Of a stretch of DNA of 64,000 nt, positions 63,068-64,000 are shown one piece after another. The notes below the pieces were generated by a model, which was not told the DNA's origin, did not search any database, and worked only from the letters and a program-made list of their open reading frames with translations. Origin of the DNA: Jacaranda mimosifolia. Its lineage: Eukaryota; Streptophyta; Magnoliopsida; Lamiales; Bignoniaceae. A program made the translations under genes and the position numbers. Where the stretch lies: NCBI GenBank assembly GCA_018894105.1, contig CM032128.1, positions 30,899,299-30,963,298 on the forward strand, given 5' to 3'. Position 1 is the stretch's first letter. Each line of letters starts with the position of its first letter.

Positions 63068-63912
63068 TCAATATCTCCATCTGTGGTGTCCAGGAAGTGA
63101 GCTTAGATGGTATAAATCTTCTCGGTAGAATCCCCTCTCATGCAATAAGATGTTTGTCCTGCGTCTTTTGCGCGCAGTAAAGGGATGGATCGTTAGCTCT
63201 TCATGTAGAAGTTCAGTTAGCTGAAGGGATGTAGCTGCCCCTTCCTGTTGTGACCAAGGCTCATAAAAACTGACAGGTGGGGTGACACTGTGCTTTTTTC
63301 TTTTATTTTGCCCTTGAGGTCTCCAAGCATGGGAAGACCCTGCTTTTGAACCCTGCTCAGTGTGTTGAGCCTTTGGGGCAGGGGCAGCTTCTTTGGTTAG
63401 CTCATGTTTTTTCGGTTGTGCCTTTCTTTTATTTGCATCCTGTGGTCGAGCAGATATGTTGCTGTTTTCCTGTTTTTGTATATTAGCTGATGATGATGGC
63501 ATTCCGCTTTTCAAGCTTGCTCGATCCCTTTCTAACTGCTTTATCCTTGCCGTGAGAGCGTCCACCAAGTACTCAGATTCAAGCCCATACTTGATAATAT
63601 GTTCAATTGCGACGTGCAGATCAGCTATCTCACTAACGATGGCCTTATCCTGACACCAGGTGCATCAACGTATGAGCGGAAAATAATCATTTACTTAAGA
63701 AACTTGGAAGAAAGCATTCATAAAAGAGCAACATACTTGTGCTTCAGAAGAGTTATCCTCTCCTTTACATTTTGCCTTTGCCAGCATCTTTGAATGTTTC
63801 ACATAATAATCCAGGACTGCTGCCTGTGGAAACATGTTCTCGAGTTCACTTTCATAGATGTACGTGCTTGCAAGAAGATACTGTTTCTCGTTTATAAGAT
63901 TCTGGATAAAAC
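63068..63912 (-). CDS. FRIGIDA-like protein, C-terminal part (gene continues beyond the window)
   Basis: Two exons are visible: 63912-63737 (GFIQNLINEKQYLLASTYIY, DYYVKHSKMLAKAKCKG) and 63649-63068 (DKAIVSEIADLHVAIEHIIK, GLESEYLVDALTARIKQLER, then a Lys/Gln-rich tail ending HHRWRY). The first starts at an acceptor (TGTATTAG), and the intron between them is GTATGT...GTCAG. The motifs are the conserved C-terminal part of the plant FRIGIDA/FRL family, nuclear scaffolds that act with chromatin and transcription factors, best known for FLC activation and flowering time. RKRK-type basic clusters in the tail fit nuclear localisation. The 5' exons lie past 64000. Which FRL subgroup is not clear. Confidence 0.82.
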
Positions 63913-64000
63913 CTAATACACAGGAAAAGAATTTTTCTTGAGCCAAAAGACATCAGAGAGGTAGAAAAACTATAATGGAGAAAGAATGTCATCCCATGCA

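Noticed and set aside
1..64000. CRISPR arrays, rRNA, tRNA genes, bacterial operons
   Set aside because: None were seen. Short tandem repeats here are microsatellites or transposon repeats, and the gene structures are eukaryotic.

Overview
This window is nuclear DNA from a flowering plant. It has intron-rich genes with GT/AG junctions, 11S seed-storage globulins and plant-only families (patellin, TOL, FRIGIDA-like), plus dense nested transposons (Mutator-like, hAT, PIF/Harbinger, Ty3/gypsy, Ty1/copia). The intact globulin closely resembles sesame 11S globulin as I remember it, so I infer an asterid eudicot, probably Lamiales. I cannot name the species.

Layout. 2.1-3.8 kb holds an intact four-exon 11S globulin gene (+). 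4.2-16.1 kb is almost entirely mobile DNA: two Mutator-like elements with exact target-site duplications (TSDs), a PIF/Harbinger element with a hAT inside it, two solo LTRs of one family and a second hAT element. 16.6-18.3 kb holds a second 11S globulin of a different class (-), convergent with the first and broken by a nonsense codon, a +1 frameshift and an in-frame deletion; a third Mutator-like element lies just upstream of it. 20.0-21.9 kb is a patellin gene (-). 23-27.2 kb is a mosaic of intron-bearing, decayed fragments of three unrelated genes (P4-ATPase, BEL1-like homeobox, MUT9-like kinase). 28.9-31.6 kb is a TOL (TOM1-like) VHS-GAT gene (-). 31.8-34.7 kb is a cluster of nested DNA transposons. 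34.9-45.5 kb is a complete but decayed Ty3/gypsy element of Tat type with an antisense extra ORF region. 47.1-51.8 kb is a deleted Ty1/copia element inserted into the gag remnant of another gypsy element. 55.1-57.5 kb is an S26-peptidase-like gene whose catalytic dyad is substituted. 59.4-60.9 kb is a RHON1-like gene carrying a stop codon and a frameshift. 63.1-63.9 kb is the 3' end of a FRIGIDA-like gene (-) that runs toward the window edge.

How the genes relate. There are no operons. The two globulins are seed-storage genes with RY-type promoter motifs. TOL, the S26-like gene and RHON1 lie in the same order as I recall for Arabidopsis At1g06210-At1g06200-At1g06190, so this looks like a conserved gene block expanded by about 24 kb of inserted retrotransposons and remnants. 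I found no convincing wholly new system. The most unusual items are the captured-fragment mosaic, the multiply broken globulin, the dyad-less S26 protein, the broken RHON1 and the antisense region of the gypsy element.
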